From assembly GCF_014648855.1 (NCBI RefSeq), contig NZ_BMRX01000006.1, positions 310,001-374,000 of the forward strand: a stretch of 64,000 bases of DNA. The letters run 5' to 3'. The translations under genes and the position numbers were made by a program. Each line of letters starts with the position of its first letter. The first letter of the stretch is position 1. This document shows positions 53,667 to 62,862 of this stretch, piece after piece. The stretch is from Streptomyces parvulus. Its GTDB lineage: Bacteria > Actinomycetota > Actinomycetes > Streptomycetales > Streptomycetaceae. Below the pieces are notes generated by a model that was given only the letters and a program-made list of their open reading frames with translations, did not search any database and had not been told where the DNA came from.

Positions 53667-53726
53667 GAACCGTCTAAGACGGTTCTAACAGTGATGGAAG
53701 ACACCACGCAACCGGCTAAGGTGGTT
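53667..53726. promoter_or_regulatory. Two matching operators between epoxide hydrolase and CGNR regulator
   Basis: Site 1 is GAACCGTCTAAGACGGTTC (53667-53685), perfect 8-bp arms around TAA. Site 2 is AACCGGCTAAGGTGGTT (53710-53726), imperfect, with the same AACC-CTAAG-GGTT frame. Site 2 overlaps the TAAGGT -10 that ends 6 nt before the CGNR ATG (leaderless). Binding there would repress the regulator itself. Confidence 0.75.
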
Positions 53727-53728
53727 CC

Positions 53729-54292
53729 ATGAGTGCTCGCTTCCCCGAATTCCGCCTCGGCGAGGTGCTGGCGACGAGCTTCACGGGGACGCTGTCGGAG
53801 CGTCAGGGCGACCCCGTGGAGCGCATCCCCACGCCGGAACGGCTCGTCGACTGGCTGACGGTGAGCGGTCTCGCGGTGGGCTCCTGCACCACCGCCCAGC
53901 TCGAACGCGCCCGGGAGCTGCGGGAGTCGATCCACGCCGCCGCGACCGCGGCCGCCCTCCACGAACCGCTCCCCGCCTCCGCGGTCCGGGTCATCAACGA
54001 CTACAGCGCCCGGGGCCGGGCCGCCGCCGTCCTGACCCCCGAGGGCGAGCGGCGGTGGCGCCTCGGCGCGACGTCGTCCGTGGAGGACGCCCTGAGCGTC
54101 GTCGCCGCAGACGCGGTCGGCGTCATCGCGGGCGAACGGGACGGAAGGCTGGCCCTGTGCGCGTCACCGACCTGCCGGGCCGCCTTCTTCGACACCAGCC
54201 AGAGCCGCACCCGCAGATGGTGCGACATGAACACCTGCGGAAACCGCCAGAAAAAGGCCCGCTTCAACGCAAGCCACCGCGGGACCACGTGA
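53729..54292 (+). CDS. CGNR zinc finger / ABATE domain transcriptional regulator
   Basis: 187 residues. The N-terminal ABATE domain is probably stress- or ligand-sensing. The C-terminal treble-clef zinc finger has CASPTC, then CDMNTCGNRQKKARF, with four Cys and the CGNR signature, the DNA-binding part. ATG 53729 without a ribosome site follows TAAGGT by 6 nt. Divergent from epoxide hydrolase; the shared operators suggest autoregulation plus control of that gene. Confidence 0.9.
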   Translation: MSARFPEFRLGEVLATSFTGTLSERQGDPVERIPTPERLVDWLTVSGLAVGSCTTAQLERARELRESIHAAATAAALHEPLPASAVRVINDYSARGRAAAVLTPEGERRWRLGATSSVEDALSVVAADAVGVIAGERDGRLALCASPTCRAAFFDTSQSRTRRWCDMNTCGNRQKKARFNASHRGTT

Positions 54293-54349
54293 CCGGCGGA
54301 GCAGGCCGACGGCACCCGGCCGCCGGCCCCTTGCCTCGCTGAGGCGTCC

Positions 54350-55726
54350 TTACAGCACCGGCAGCGACTTCCGCAGCTCGAACGCCGTCACCTGCGACCG
54401 GTACTCCTCCCACTCCTGCCGCTTGTTCCGGAGGAAGAAGTCGAAGACGTGCTCGCCCAGGGTTTCGGCGACCAGGTCGCTGCGTTCCATCAGGGCGAGG
54501 GCCTCGCCGAGGTTCTGGGGGAGGGGCTCGATGCCCAGCGCGCGGCGCTCCGCGTCGGAGAGGGCCCAGACGTCGTCCTCCGCGCCCGGCGGCAGCTCGT
54601 AGCCCTCCTCGATGCCCTTGAGGCCGGCGGCCAGCAGGACGGCGTAGGTGAGGTACGGGTTGGCGCCCGAGTCGATGGAGCGGACCTCGACGCGGGCCGA
54701 ACCGGTCTTGCCGGGCTTGTACATGGGGACGCGGACCAGCGCCGAGCGGTTGTTGTGGCCCCAGCAGATGTAGGACGGGGCCTCGCCGCCGGCGCCGGCG
54801 GTGCGCTCGGAGCCGCCCCAGATGCGCTTGTACGAGTTCACCCACTGGTTGGTGACCGCCGAGATCTCCGCCGCGTGCCGCAGCAGGCCCGCGATGAAGG
54901 AGCGGCCGACCTTGGAGAGCTGGTACTCGGATCCCGACTCGTAGAACGCGTTGCGGTCGCCCTCGAAGAGCGAGAGGTGCGAGTGCATGCCCGAGCCCGG
55001 GTACTCGGAGAAGGGCTTCGGCATGAACGTGGCCTGGAGGCCCTGCTCCAGCGCCACCTGCTTCATCACCAGGCGGAACGTCATGATGTTGTCCGCCGTC
55101 GAGAGCGCGTCCGCGTAGCGCAGGTCGATCTCCTGCTGGCCCGGCGCGCCCTCGTGGTGGGAGAACTCCACCGAGATGCCCATCGACTCCAGCATGGTGA
55201 TCGCCTGGCGGCGGAAGTCCATGCCGATGTTCTGCGGGGTGTGGTCGAAGTAGCCGGAATTGTCGGCCGGGGTGGGGATCGAGCCGTCGACCGGCTTGTC
55301 CTTCAGCAGGAAGAACTCGATCTCCGGGTGGGTGTAGAAGGTGAAGCCCAGGTCCGAGGTGCGGGCCAGCGCGCGCTTGAGGACGTAGCGCGGGTCCGCG
55401 AAGGACGGGGAGCCGTCCGGCATCAGGATGTCGCAGAACATCCGGGCCGTGCCGGGAGCCTCCGCGCGCCAGGGCAGGACCTGGAAGGTCGACGGGTCGG
55501 GCTTGGCGATCATGTCGGACTCGTAGACCCGCGCGAAGCCCTCGATGGCGGAGCCGTCGAAGCCGATGCCCTCGTCGAAGGCCTGCTCCAGCTCCGCGGG
55601 GGCCACGGCGACGGACTTGAGGAAGCCCAGCACGTCGGTGAACCAGAGACGCACGAACCGGATGTCGCGCTCCTCCAGCGTCCGGATCACGAACTCCTGC
55701 TGCTTGTCCATCTTCCGCTTCCCCAT
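54350..55726 (-). CDS. glnA2: Glutamine synthetase-like protein, GlnA2 type (gamma-glutamylpolyamine synthetase)
   Basis: 458 residues, GS-I fold. Beta-grasp domain (to about 110), then the catalytic domain with PEIEFFLL, HHEGAPGQQEIDL, GSGMHSHLSLF, RSALVRVP and VEVRSIDSGANPYL. The sequence and synteny match S. coelicolor GlnA2 (SCO2241), which is reported to glutamylate polyamines, not ammonium, allowing growth on putrescine or spermidine. It is shorter than true GlnA, and control by GlnE is doubtful. Start ATG 55726, or ATG 55711 (MDKQQEF). A further polyamine gene is not seen here. Confidence 0.9.
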   Translation of the reverse strand: MGKRKMDKQQEFVIRTLEERDIRFVRLWFTDVLGFLKSVAVAPAELEQAFDEGIGFDGSAIEGFARVYESDMIAKPDPSTFQVLPWRAEAPGTARMFCDILMPDGSPSFADPRYVLKRALARTSDLGFTFYTHPEIEFFLLKDKPVDGSIPTPADNSGYFDHTPQNIGMDFRRQAITMLESMGISVEFSHHEGAPGQQEIDLRYADALSTADNIMTFRLVMKQVALEQGLQATFMPKPFSEYPGSGMHSHLSLFEGDRNAFYESGSEYQLSKVGRSFIAGLLRHAAEISAVTNQWVNSYKRIWGGSERTAGAGGEAPSYICWGHNNRSALVRVPMYKPGKTGSARVEVRSIDSGANPYLTYAVLLAAGLKGIEEGYELPPGAEDDVWALSDAERRALGIEPLPQNLGEALALMERSDLVAETLGEHVFDFFLRNKRQEWEEYRSQVTAFELRKSLPVL

Positions 55727-56002
55727 CCTCGCTGGTCAGGCCGCCTGTCCCCGGTACGGCGGGAGGCGGTCGGGCACCTCAGCATCACACCACAGCGCCG
55801 TTTCGAACGCGTTGCGGGCCCCGGCCGGCCGGCCCACCCCATGACCGCAGCGTAGAGGCCACCTGTTCGATCGGGCCATTCCGGGGATCCGGCCGGGACC
55901 GATGTTGTGATCTCCCTACGAAGGAGCGGCCTTCCGCCCTTACGATCAGCGGACCCGGCCACCCGCTTGACGGCAGAAGACTTCCCAGAAGGGCTGCACC
56001 CC

Positions 56003-56668
56003 ATGGGTTCCGCGAAGAAGAGCAGCAACACGGCGCGACAGGCCCGCATAGCCGAGATGCGGCGTGCGGAGGAGGCACGCGAGCGCCGGAACCGGATCCT
56101 CACGATCGCGGTCAGCACCGTGGTGGTCGCCGGTCTCGTCGTCGGCGGCGTCTTCCTCGTCCGGGGGCAGTCCGACGACTCCGGCGACACCGCGTCCGAC
56201 GGCAAGACCGCCGGCAAGTTCGTCACCGGCGCGGACGGCGTGAAGACCTGGAAGGGCGACCTGGCCCGCAATCACGTCACCAAGAAGGTCTCCTACCCCG
56301 TGGACCCCCCGGTCGGCGGCGACCACAACCAGGTCTGGATGAACTGCAACGGCGACGTCTACACCAAGCCGCTGAACAACGAGAACGCCGTGCACTCGCT
56401 GGAACACGGGGCCGTGTGGGTGACGTACACCGACGCCGCCGACAAGGCCGACGTCGAGAAGCTGGCCGCCAAGGTCAAGAAGACGCCGTACTCGCTGATG
56501 AGCCCGGACGACAAGCAGCAGGACCCGATCATGCTCACCGCCTGGGGCCACCAGCGCACGGTGACCGGCGCCGACGACCCGGACGTGGACAAGTTCTTCG
56601 AGAAGTTCGTCCAGGGCGAGCAGACCCCCGAGCCGGGGGCCGCGTGCACGGGCGGACTCTCCCAGTGA
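56003..56668 (+). CDS. DUF3105 membrane-anchored protein
   Basis: 221 residues. A basic helix (SNTARQARIAEMRRAEEARERR) precedes one transmembrane segment (ILTIAVSTVVVAGLVVGGVFLV, residues 33-54) and an extracellular DUF3105 domain. The latter has PPVGGDHNQVWMNCNG and VHSLEHGAVW, whose conserved His/Cys could bind metal. ATG 56003 follows GAAGGG. Its stop overlaps the DUF305 start (GTGA), so the two are translated together; both domains are His-rich and face outside. Confidence 0.88.
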   Translation: MGSAKKSSNTARQARIAEMRRAEEARERRNRILTIAVSTVVVAGLVVGGVFLVRGQSDDSGDTASDGKTAGKFVTGADGVKTWKGDLARNHVTKKVSYPVDPPVGGDHNQVWMNCNGDVYTKPLNNENAVHSLEHGAVWVTYTDAADKADVEKLAAKVKKTPYSLMSPDDKQQDPIMLTAWGHQRTVTGADDPDVDKFFEKFVQGEQTPEPGAACTGGLSQ

Positions 56669-57291
56669 CACCCAAACGGGCCGGCTGGACCGCGGGGGCC
56701 GCCGCCGCGGTCCTCGTCGCGGCCGGCGCGATCACCTACGCCGTCGCGGGCGACGACGGTGCCGACCGGGTGCCCTCCGCCGACTCCGCGGACGCCGGCT
56801 TCGCGCGGGACATGTCCGTCCACCACCAGCAGGCCGTGGAGATGTCGTACGTCGTGCGCGACCGCACCGACGACGAGGAGGTGCGCCGGCTCGCCTACGA
56901 CATCGCGCAGACCCAGGCCAACCAGCGCGGCATGATGATCGGCTGGCTGGACCTGTGGGGGCTGCCGAAGGTGTCGTCCGACCCGCCGATGAGCTGGATG
57001 GGCATGGGCGGCGCGCCGTCCGCCGGCGAGGGCTCCCTGATGCCGGGCATGGCCACCGACGCCGAGATGGAGAGGCTCGGCACGCTGAACGGGAAGCGGG
57101 CCGAGGTCTACTACCTCCAGCTGATGACCGAGCACCACAAGGGCGGCGTCCACATGGCCAAGGGGTGCGTCGAGAAGTGCTCGGTCGGCGTGGAGAAGCG
57201 CCTGGCCGGCGGGATGGTGGAGTCCCAGGAGTCGGAGATCCGGCTGATGGCGGACCTGCTGGCCGAGCGGGGCGCGAAGCCCCGGGCGTGA
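56665..57291 (+). CDS. DUF305 membrane-anchored protein
   Basis: 208 residues. N-terminal signal anchor (AGAAAAVLVAAGAITYAVAG), then a four-helix ferritin-like DUF305 domain with FARDMSVHHQQAVEM and YYLQLMTEHHKGGVHMAKGC. These two HH pairs and the Met-rich loop (GMGGAPSAGEGSLMPGM) suggest metal, possibly copper, binding. It is coupled to the DUF3105 gene by GTGA. The stop codon lies in the first copy of a short direct repeat. Confidence 0.88.
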   Translation: MTPKRAGWTAGAAAAVLVAAGAITYAVAGDDGADRVPSADSADAGFARDMSVHHQQAVEMSYVVRDRTDDEEVRRLAYDIAQTQANQRGMMIGWLDLWGLPKVSSDPPMSWMGMGGAPSAGEGSLMPGMATDAEMERLGTLNGKRAEVYYLQLMTEHHKGGVHMAKGCVEKCSVGVEKRLAGGMVESQESEIRLMADLLAERGAKPRA

Positions 57292-57341
57292 CCGCGCAGC
57301 CCCGCGCGTGACCGCGACCCCCAGGGTGACCGCGCAGCCCC
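57288..57341. repeat. Short direct repeats GTGACCGCGCAGCCCC
   Basis: Identical 16-nt copies at 57288-57303 and 57326-57341, with a diverged copy (GTGACCGCGACCCC) at 57308. The first copy supplies the stop of the DUF305 gene. Probably replication-slippage remnants. Confidence 0.75.
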
Positions 57342-57404
57342 TGACACGAGACGGACACGGGCGCGCAACCCCATTGCGTCGTTCTGACGATTACACTGGG
57401 CCGC

Positions 57405-59159
57405 GTGCCTCGACTACGACTCGCCCTGAACCAGATCGACTCGACCGTCGGCGACCTCGACGCGAACGCGGAGGCGGTCCTGCGCCAAACCCGGCACTCC
57501 GCCGACCGGGGAGCCCACCTGGTGGCGTTCCCCGAGATGATGCTCACCGGGTATCCCGTGGAGGACCTGGCCCTCAGGTCGTCGTTCGTGGAGGCCTCCC
57601 GCGCCGCCCTGCGCGCCCTCGCCGCGCGCCTCGCCGCGGAGGGCCTCGGAGGCCTCCCGGTCGTCGTCGGCTACCTGGACCGCTCGGCGACCGCCCGGCC
57701 GAAGTACGGCCAGCCGGCCGGCGCCCCGCAGAACGCGGCGGCCGTGCTGTACGGCGGCGAGGTGGCGCTCACCTTCGCCAAGCACCACCTGCCGAACTAC
57801 GGCGTCTTCGACGAGTTCCGCTACTTCGTCCCCGGCGACACCATGCCCGTGGTCCGGGTGCGGGGCGTCGACGTGGCCCTCGCCATCTGCGAGGACCTGT
57901 GGCAGGACGGCGGCCGGGTGCCGGCCGCCCGCTCGGCCCGGGCCGGTCTGCTGCTCTCCGTCAACGCCTCCCCGTACGAGCGCGACAAGGACGACACCCG
58001 CCTCGAACTGGTGCGCAAGCGCGCTCAGGAGGCCGGCTGCACCACGGCCTACCTCGCCATGACCGGCGGGCAGGACGAACTGGTCTTCGACGGCGACTCG
58101 ATCGTTGTCGACCGGGACGGCGCCGTCGTGGCCCGCGCCCCGCAGTTCACCGAGGAGTGCGTGGTCCTGGACCTCGACCTCCCGGCCGCCGACCCGCGGG
58201 CACCGGCCGGCGTGGTGGACGACGGACTGCGCGTCGACCGGGCCGTGCTCTCCGAGGAGCCGGTGGCGGAGGACGGCCCCCGGCTCTCCGGCGGCCGCGC
58301 CGAGCCGCTGGACGACGACGCGGAGGTCTACTCGGCGCTCGTCGCCGGCCTGCGCGCCTACGTCACGAAGAACGGCTTCCGCTCCGTACTCATCGGCCTC
58401 TCCGGCGGCATCGACTCCTCGCTGGTCGCCGCGATCGCCTGCGACGCGCTCGGCGCGGAACACGTGCACGGCGTGTCCATGCCCTCCCGGTACTCCTCCG
58501 AGCACTCCAAGGACGACGCGGCCGAGCTGGCCCGGCGCACCGGCCTGCACTACCGCACCGTCGCCATCGGGCCGATGTTCGACGCCTACATGGGAGCCCT
58601 GGGCCTGACCGGCCTGGCCGAGGAGAACCTCCAGTCCCGGCTGCGCGGGACCCTGCTCATGGCGCTCTCCAACCAGGAGGGCCACCTGGTCCTTGCGCCC
58701 GGCAACAAGTCGGAGCTGGCGGTGGGCTACTCGACGCTGTACGGCGACTCGGTCGGCGCGTACGGGCCGATCAAGGACGTCTACAAGACCTCCGTCTTCC
58801 GGCTCTCCGAATGGCGCAACCGGGCGGCCGAGGCCCGCGGGCAGACACCGCCGATCCCCGAGAACTCGATCACCAAGCCGCCGAGCGCGGAACTCCGCCC
58901 CGGCCAGGTCGACACGGACTCGCTGCCGGACTACCCGGTGCTGGACGCGATCCTCGCCCTGTACGTCGACCGGGACCGGGGCGCGGACGAGATCGTCGCC
59001 GCCGGGTACGACCGCGACCTGGTGACGAGGACGCTGCGCATGGTGGACACCGCCGAGTACAAGCGGCGCCAGTACCCGCCGGGCACCAAGATCTCGGCCA
59101 AGGGCTTCGGCAAGGACCGCCGCCTGCCGGTCACCAACCGCTGGCGGGAGACCGGCTGA
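57405..59159 (+). CDS. nadE: NAD+ synthase (glutamine-hydrolysing)
   Basis: Final step of NAD synthesis: amidates deamido-NAD with ammonia released from glutamine. 584 residues. The N-terminal nitrilase domain has catalytic Glu in FPEMMLTGYP, Lys in FAKHHLPNYG and Cys in AICEDLWQDGG. The C-terminal synthase has the P-loop LSGGIDSSLVAAIA and APGNKSELAVGYSTLYGD. GTG 57405 has TACACT 7 nt upstream, so it is probably leaderless. Monocistronic. Confidence 0.95.
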   Translation: MPRLRLALNQIDSTVGDLDANAEAVLRQTRHSADRGAHLVAFPEMMLTGYPVEDLALRSSFVEASRAALRALAARLAAEGLGGLPVVVGYLDRSATARPKYGQPAGAPQNAAAVLYGGEVALTFAKHHLPNYGVFDEFRYFVPGDTMPVVRVRGVDVALAICEDLWQDGGRVPAARSARAGLLLSVNASPYERDKDDTRLELVRKRAQEAGCTTAYLAMTGGQDELVFDGDSIVVDRDGAVVARAPQFTEECVVLDLDLPAADPRAPAGVVDDGLRVDRAVLSEEPVAEDGPRLSGGRAEPLDDDAEVYSALVAGLRAYVTKNGFRSVLIGLSGGIDSSLVAAIACDALGAEHVHGVSMPSRYSSEHSKDDAAELARRTGLHYRTVAIGPMFDAYMGALGLTGLAEENLQSRLRGTLLMALSNQEGHLVLAPGNKSELAVGYSTLYGDSVGAYGPIKDVYKTSVFRLSEWRNRAAEARGQTPPIPENSITKPPSAELRPGQVDTDSLPDYPVLDAILALYVDRDRGADEIVAAGYDRDLVTRTLRMVDTAEYKRRQYPPGTKISAKGFGKDRRLPVTNRWRETG

Positions 59160-59178
59160 GACGGCGGCACGGCCCCGG

Positions 59179-59625
59179 TCAGCCCCGGGGCCGCTGGTCC
59201 GCCAGCACCTTGTGCAGCGGCTCGGTCACCCGGCGCCGGTACTCCTGGACCGCCCAGCCGTTGCCGTCCGGGTCCTTGAAGTACATGAAGGTCGCGCCGT
59301 CGTCCGGGGCGTACTGCACCGGCTCGGAGACGTCCAGGCCCCGCCCGGACAGCTCGGCGTGGGCCGCCTTGATGTCGGCGACGCACAGCTGGAGGCCCTG
59401 GTACGAGCCCGGCTCCGGCCGGGTCTGGCCCTGCGCCATGTCCCAGATGGCGTCGCCGAGCGCGATCGAGCAGCCCGAGCCCGGGGGCGTCAGCTGGACG
59501 ATGCGCATCCCCGGCATGACCTCCTGGTCGATGTCGACGTGGAAGCCGACCTTGTCCCGGTAGAAGTCCCGGGCCCGGTCGATGTCACTCACGGGCAGCG
59601 GAACGACCTCGAGGGTGAAGTCCAT
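59179..59625 (-). CDS. VOC/glyoxalase superfamily protein
   Basis: 148 residues, two beta-alpha-beta-beta-beta units. It starts EVVPLPVSDIDRARDFYRDKVGFHVD and has MYFKDPDGNGWAVQEY at the end, typical of glyoxalase/bleomycin-resistance folds. Metal ligands are only partly evident, so the reaction is unknown. AAGGAG upstream of ATG 59625. Convergent with nadE (19 nt apart). Confidence 0.88.
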   Translation of the reverse strand: MDFTLEVVPLPVSDIDRARDFYRDKVGFHVDIDQEVMPGMRIVQLTPPGSGCSIALGDAIWDMAQGQTRPEPGSYQGLQLCVADIKAAHAELSGRGLDVSEPVQYAPDDGATFMYFKDPDGNGWAVQEYRRRVTEPLHKVLADQRPRG

Positions 59626-59822
59626 GGCATGACTCCTTCGGCGTCCGGGCCGGCTCCGGCGCCGGCCGCGGTGTACAACAAGCTAACGGCTTCCCGCCGG
59701 TGACGCCGCCCGTTCGGTGCCCCGCGGCCGTTCCCCGGTTACGCTCGCTCTACGACCTTGATCCCACGGGTCCCACGGGTCCATCCCACCAGTCACTCCC
59801 ACAGGTCCGACAGGAGGCCGAG

Positions 59823-62816
59823 ATGACGGCGCCGGGGCGCAGGAGCAGTACCTTCACGCGGCTGCTGCGGCACGGCTTCACCGATCCCTCCGCCGCCGAG
59901 AGGCTGCTGGACGGCGTGGAGCTGGCCGAGGTCCGCTCCGACCCCGTGCTCCTGGAGGCCCTCGGCGCCACCGCCGACCCGGACCAGGCGCTGCACGGCC
60001 TGGTGCGGCTCCTGGAGGCGCAGCCCGACCCCACCGCCCGCCAGGAGCTGCTCGACACCCTGATAGCGGCCAAGCCGCTGCGCGACCGCCTGCTCGGCGT
60101 GCTCGGCGCCTCCGAGGCCCTCGCCGACCACCTCGCCCGGCACGCCGGCGACTGGCAGGCCCTGGTCACCTACGAGCCGCGCGACCTGCACCCCGGCGTC
60201 GAGGAGTTCGAGCGCGGCCTGGCCGAGGCCGCCGACCCCGTCGCCCTGCGCGTCGCCTACCGGCGCTGCCTGCTGTCGATCGCCGCCCGCGACGTGTGCG
60301 GCACCATCGACCTCGCCGAGACCGCCGCCGAGCTGGCCGACCTCGCCACCGCCACGCTGCGCGCCGCCCTGGCCATCGCCGAGGAGGCCGCGCCCGACGA
60401 CGCCGCGCTGTGCCGGCTGGCCGTGATCGCGATGGGCAAGTGCGGCGGACACGAGCTGAACTACGTCTCCGACGTCGACGTCATCTTCGTGGGCGAGGCG
60501 GCCGGCGACGCCGACGAGACCAAGGCGCTGCGGGCCGCGACCTCGCTGGCCTCGCACATGATGCGGATCTGCTCCGAGACGACCGTCGAGGGCTCCATCT
60601 GGCCGGTCGACGCCAACCTGCGCCCCGAGGGCCGCAACGGCCCGCTGGTGCGCACCCTCAGCAGCCATGTGGCGTACTACCAGCGCTGGGCCAAGACCTG
60701 GGAGTTCCAGGCGCTGCTCAAGGCCCGCCCGGTGGCCGGCGACCCCGGCCTCGGCGCCGAGTACGTGGCCGCCCTCCAGCCCCTGGTCTGGCAGGCCGCC
60801 GACCGCGAGAACTTCGTCGCCGACGTGCAAAAGATGCGCCGCCGGGTGGTGGAGAACATCCCCGCCGCCGAGATCGACCGCCAGCTCAAGCTGGGCCCCG
60901 GCGGCCTGCGGGACGTCGAGTTCGCCGTACAGCTGCTCCAGCTGGTGCACGGGCGGTCCGACACCTCCCTGCACAGCGGCACCACGCTGGACGCCCTGGA
61001 GGCGCTCGCCGCGGGCGGGTACGTGGGCCGGGCGGACGCCGCGCAGCTCGACGAGGCGTACCGCTTCCTGCGCTCCATGGAGCACCGCATCCAGCTGCAC
61101 CGGCTGCGGCGCACCCACCTGGTGCCCGAGGACCCGGCGGACCTGCGCCGCCTCGGCCGCTCCCTGGGCCTGCGCACCGACCCGGTGGAGGGGCTCCAGC
61201 GGGCCTGGCGGCGGCACGCCTCCGTGGTGCGCCGGCTGCACGAGAAGCTGTTCTACCGGCCGCTGCTCGACGCCGTCGCCCAGCTCGCCCCAGGCGAGGC
61301 CCGGCTCAGCCCCGAGGCGGCCCGCGAACGCATGGTCGCCCTCGGGTACGCCGACCCGGCCGCCGCCCTGCGGCACCTGGAGGCGCTGGCGTCCGGCGTC
61401 ACCCGGAAGGCGGCCATCCAGCGCACCCTGCTGCCCGTGCTCCTCGGCTGGTTCGCGGACTCCGCCGACCCGGACGCGGGCCTGCTCAACTTCCGCAAGG
61501 TCTCCGACGCCCTCGGCAAGACCCCCTGGTACCTGAGGCTGCTGCGGGACGAGGGCGCCGCCGCCGAGAACCTGGCCCGCGTGCTCTCCGCCGGCCGCCT
61601 CGCCCCCGACCTGCTGATGCGGGCCCCGGAGGCGGTCGCGCTGCTCGGGGACGGCGCCGCGGGGGGACTGGCGCCGCGCGGACGCCCCCAGCTGGAGCAG
61701 GAGATACTGGCCGCGGTCCGGCGTGCCGACGGCGGCGAACAGGCGGTCACCGCCGCCCGCGGCGTGCGGCGCCGGGAGCTGTTCCGCACGGCCGCCGCGG
61801 ACATCGTGGGCTCCTACGGCACCGAGGCGCACCCGGTCGAGGCCGACCAGGGCGCCTTGGTGGACCTGGTCGGCGACGCGGTGTCCGACCTGACGGCGGC
61901 GACGCTGGCGGGGACGCTGCGGGCGGTCGTGCGGGAGGGCTGGGGCGACACCCTGCCCACCCGGTTCGCGATCATCGGCATGGGCCGGTTCGGAGGGCAC
62001 GAGCTGGGCTACGGCTCGGACGCCGACGTGCTCTTCGTGCACGAGCCCCGGGAGGGCGTCGACGAACGGGAGGCCGGGGACGCGGCCAACAAGGTCGTCG
62101 CCGAGCTGCGCCGCCTGCTCCAGGTGCCCAGCGCCGACCCGCCGCTGCTGATCGACGCCGACCTGCGGCCCGAGGGCAAGTCCGGGCCACTGGTGCGGAC
62201 GCTCAGGTCGTACGAGGCGTACTACCGGCGCTGGTCGCTGGTGTGGGAGCGGCACGCGCTGCTGCGGGCCGAGTTCGTGGCCGGCGACGCGGACCTGGGG
62301 CGGCGCTTCACCGAGCTGGTCGACCCGCTGCGCTACCCGGCGGACGGGCTCGGCGACGACGACGTCCGGGAGATCCGGCGGCTCAAGGCCCGCATGGAGT
62401 CCGAGCGGCTGCCGCGCGGCGCCGACCCCAAGCTGCACGCCAAACTGGGGCCGGGCGGCCTGACCGACGTGGAGTGGACCGTGCAGCTGGCCCAGTTGCG
62501 GCACGGGCACACCGAGGCCGGGCTGCGCACCACCCGGACCCGCGCCGCGCTGGCCGCCGCGTCCGGTGCCGGGCTGATCTCCGCGGAGCACGCCGCGATC
62601 CTCGACGAGGCGTGGGTGCTGGCGACGCGGGTGCGCAACGCGGTGATGCTGGTCCGCGGCCGGGCCGGCGACACCTTCCCCAACGACCCGCGCGAGCTGG
62701 CCGCGGTGGGCCGCTACCTGGGGCACGGGCCCGGGCACGCCGGAGACATGCTGGACGAGTACCGGCGCACGGCACGCAGGGCGCGCGCGGTGGTGGAGGA
62801 GCTGTTCTACGCGTGA
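59823..62816 (+). CDS. glnE: Glutamine synthetase adenylyltransferase/deadenylase
   Basis: Bifunctional enzyme that adds AMP to, or removes it from, GlnA, tuning nitrogen assimilation. 997 residues, full length. Two nucleotidyltransferase domains: the N-terminal has GHELNYVSDVDVIFV and DANLRPEGRNGPLVRTL; the C-terminal has GHELGYGSDADVLFVHE and DADLRPEGKSGPLVRTLRS. Each is followed by a helical regulatory region with GPGGLRDVEF/GPGGLTDVEW. ATG 59823 follows AGGAGG. The classical GlnA target is not in the window. Confidence 0.96.
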   Translation: MTAPGRRSSTFTRLLRHGFTDPSAAERLLDGVELAEVRSDPVLLEALGATADPDQALHGLVRLLEAQPDPTARQELLDTLIAAKPLRDRLLGVLGASEALADHLARHAGDWQALVTYEPRDLHPGVEEFERGLAEAADPVALRVAYRRCLLSIAARDVCGTIDLAETAAELADLATATLRAALAIAEEAAPDDAALCRLAVIAMGKCGGHELNYVSDVDVIFVGEAAGDADETKALRAATSLASHMMRICSETTVEGSIWPVDANLRPEGRNGPLVRTLSSHVAYYQRWAKTWEFQALLKARPVAGDPGLGAEYVAALQPLVWQAADRENFVADVQKMRRRVVENIPAAEIDRQLKLGPGGLRDVEFAVQLLQLVHGRSDTSLHSGTTLDALEALAAGGYVGRADAAQLDEAYRFLRSMEHRIQLHRLRRTHLVPEDPADLRRLGRSLGLRTDPVEGLQRAWRRHASVVRRLHEKLFYRPLLDAVAQLAPGEARLSPEAARERMVALGYADPAAALRHLEALASGVTRKAAIQRTLLPVLLGWFADSADPDAGLLNFRKVSDALGKTPWYLRLLRDEGAAAENLARVLSAGRLAPDLLMRAPEAVALLGDGAAGGLAPRGRPQLEQEILAAVRRADGGEQAVTAARGVRRRELFRTAAADIVGSYGTEAHPVEADQGALVDLVGDAVSDLTAATLAGTLRAVVREGWGDTLPTRFAIIGMGRFGGHELGYGSDADVLFVHEPREGVDEREAGDAANKVVAELRRLLQVPSADPPLLIDADLRPEGKSGPLVRTLRSYEAYYRRWSLVWERHALLRAEFVAGDADLGRRFTELVDPLRYPADGLGDDDVREIRRLKARMESERLPRGADPKLHAKLGPGGLTDVEWTVQLAQLRHGHTEAGLRTTRTRAALAAASGAGLISAEHAAILDEAWVLATRVRNAVMLVRGRAGDTFPNDPRELAAVGRYLGHGPGHAGDMLDEYRRTARRARAVVEELFYA

Positions 62817-62833
62817 GGCCCCGCGGTCACGCG

Positions 62834-62862
62834 CGGGCGTGACGTCCCGCGGGTCACGCCCG
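62834..62862. terminator. 10-bp perfect hairpin between glnE and the PAP2 gene
   Basis: CGGGCGTGAC / GTCACGCCCG with a 9-nt loop, between convergent genes. Its right arm includes the PAP2 stop codon. Confidence 0.75.

Noticed and set aside
57288..57341. CRISPR-like repeats
   Set aside because: Only two exact 16-nt copies with a short diverged copy; spacing and length do not fit a CRISPR array.
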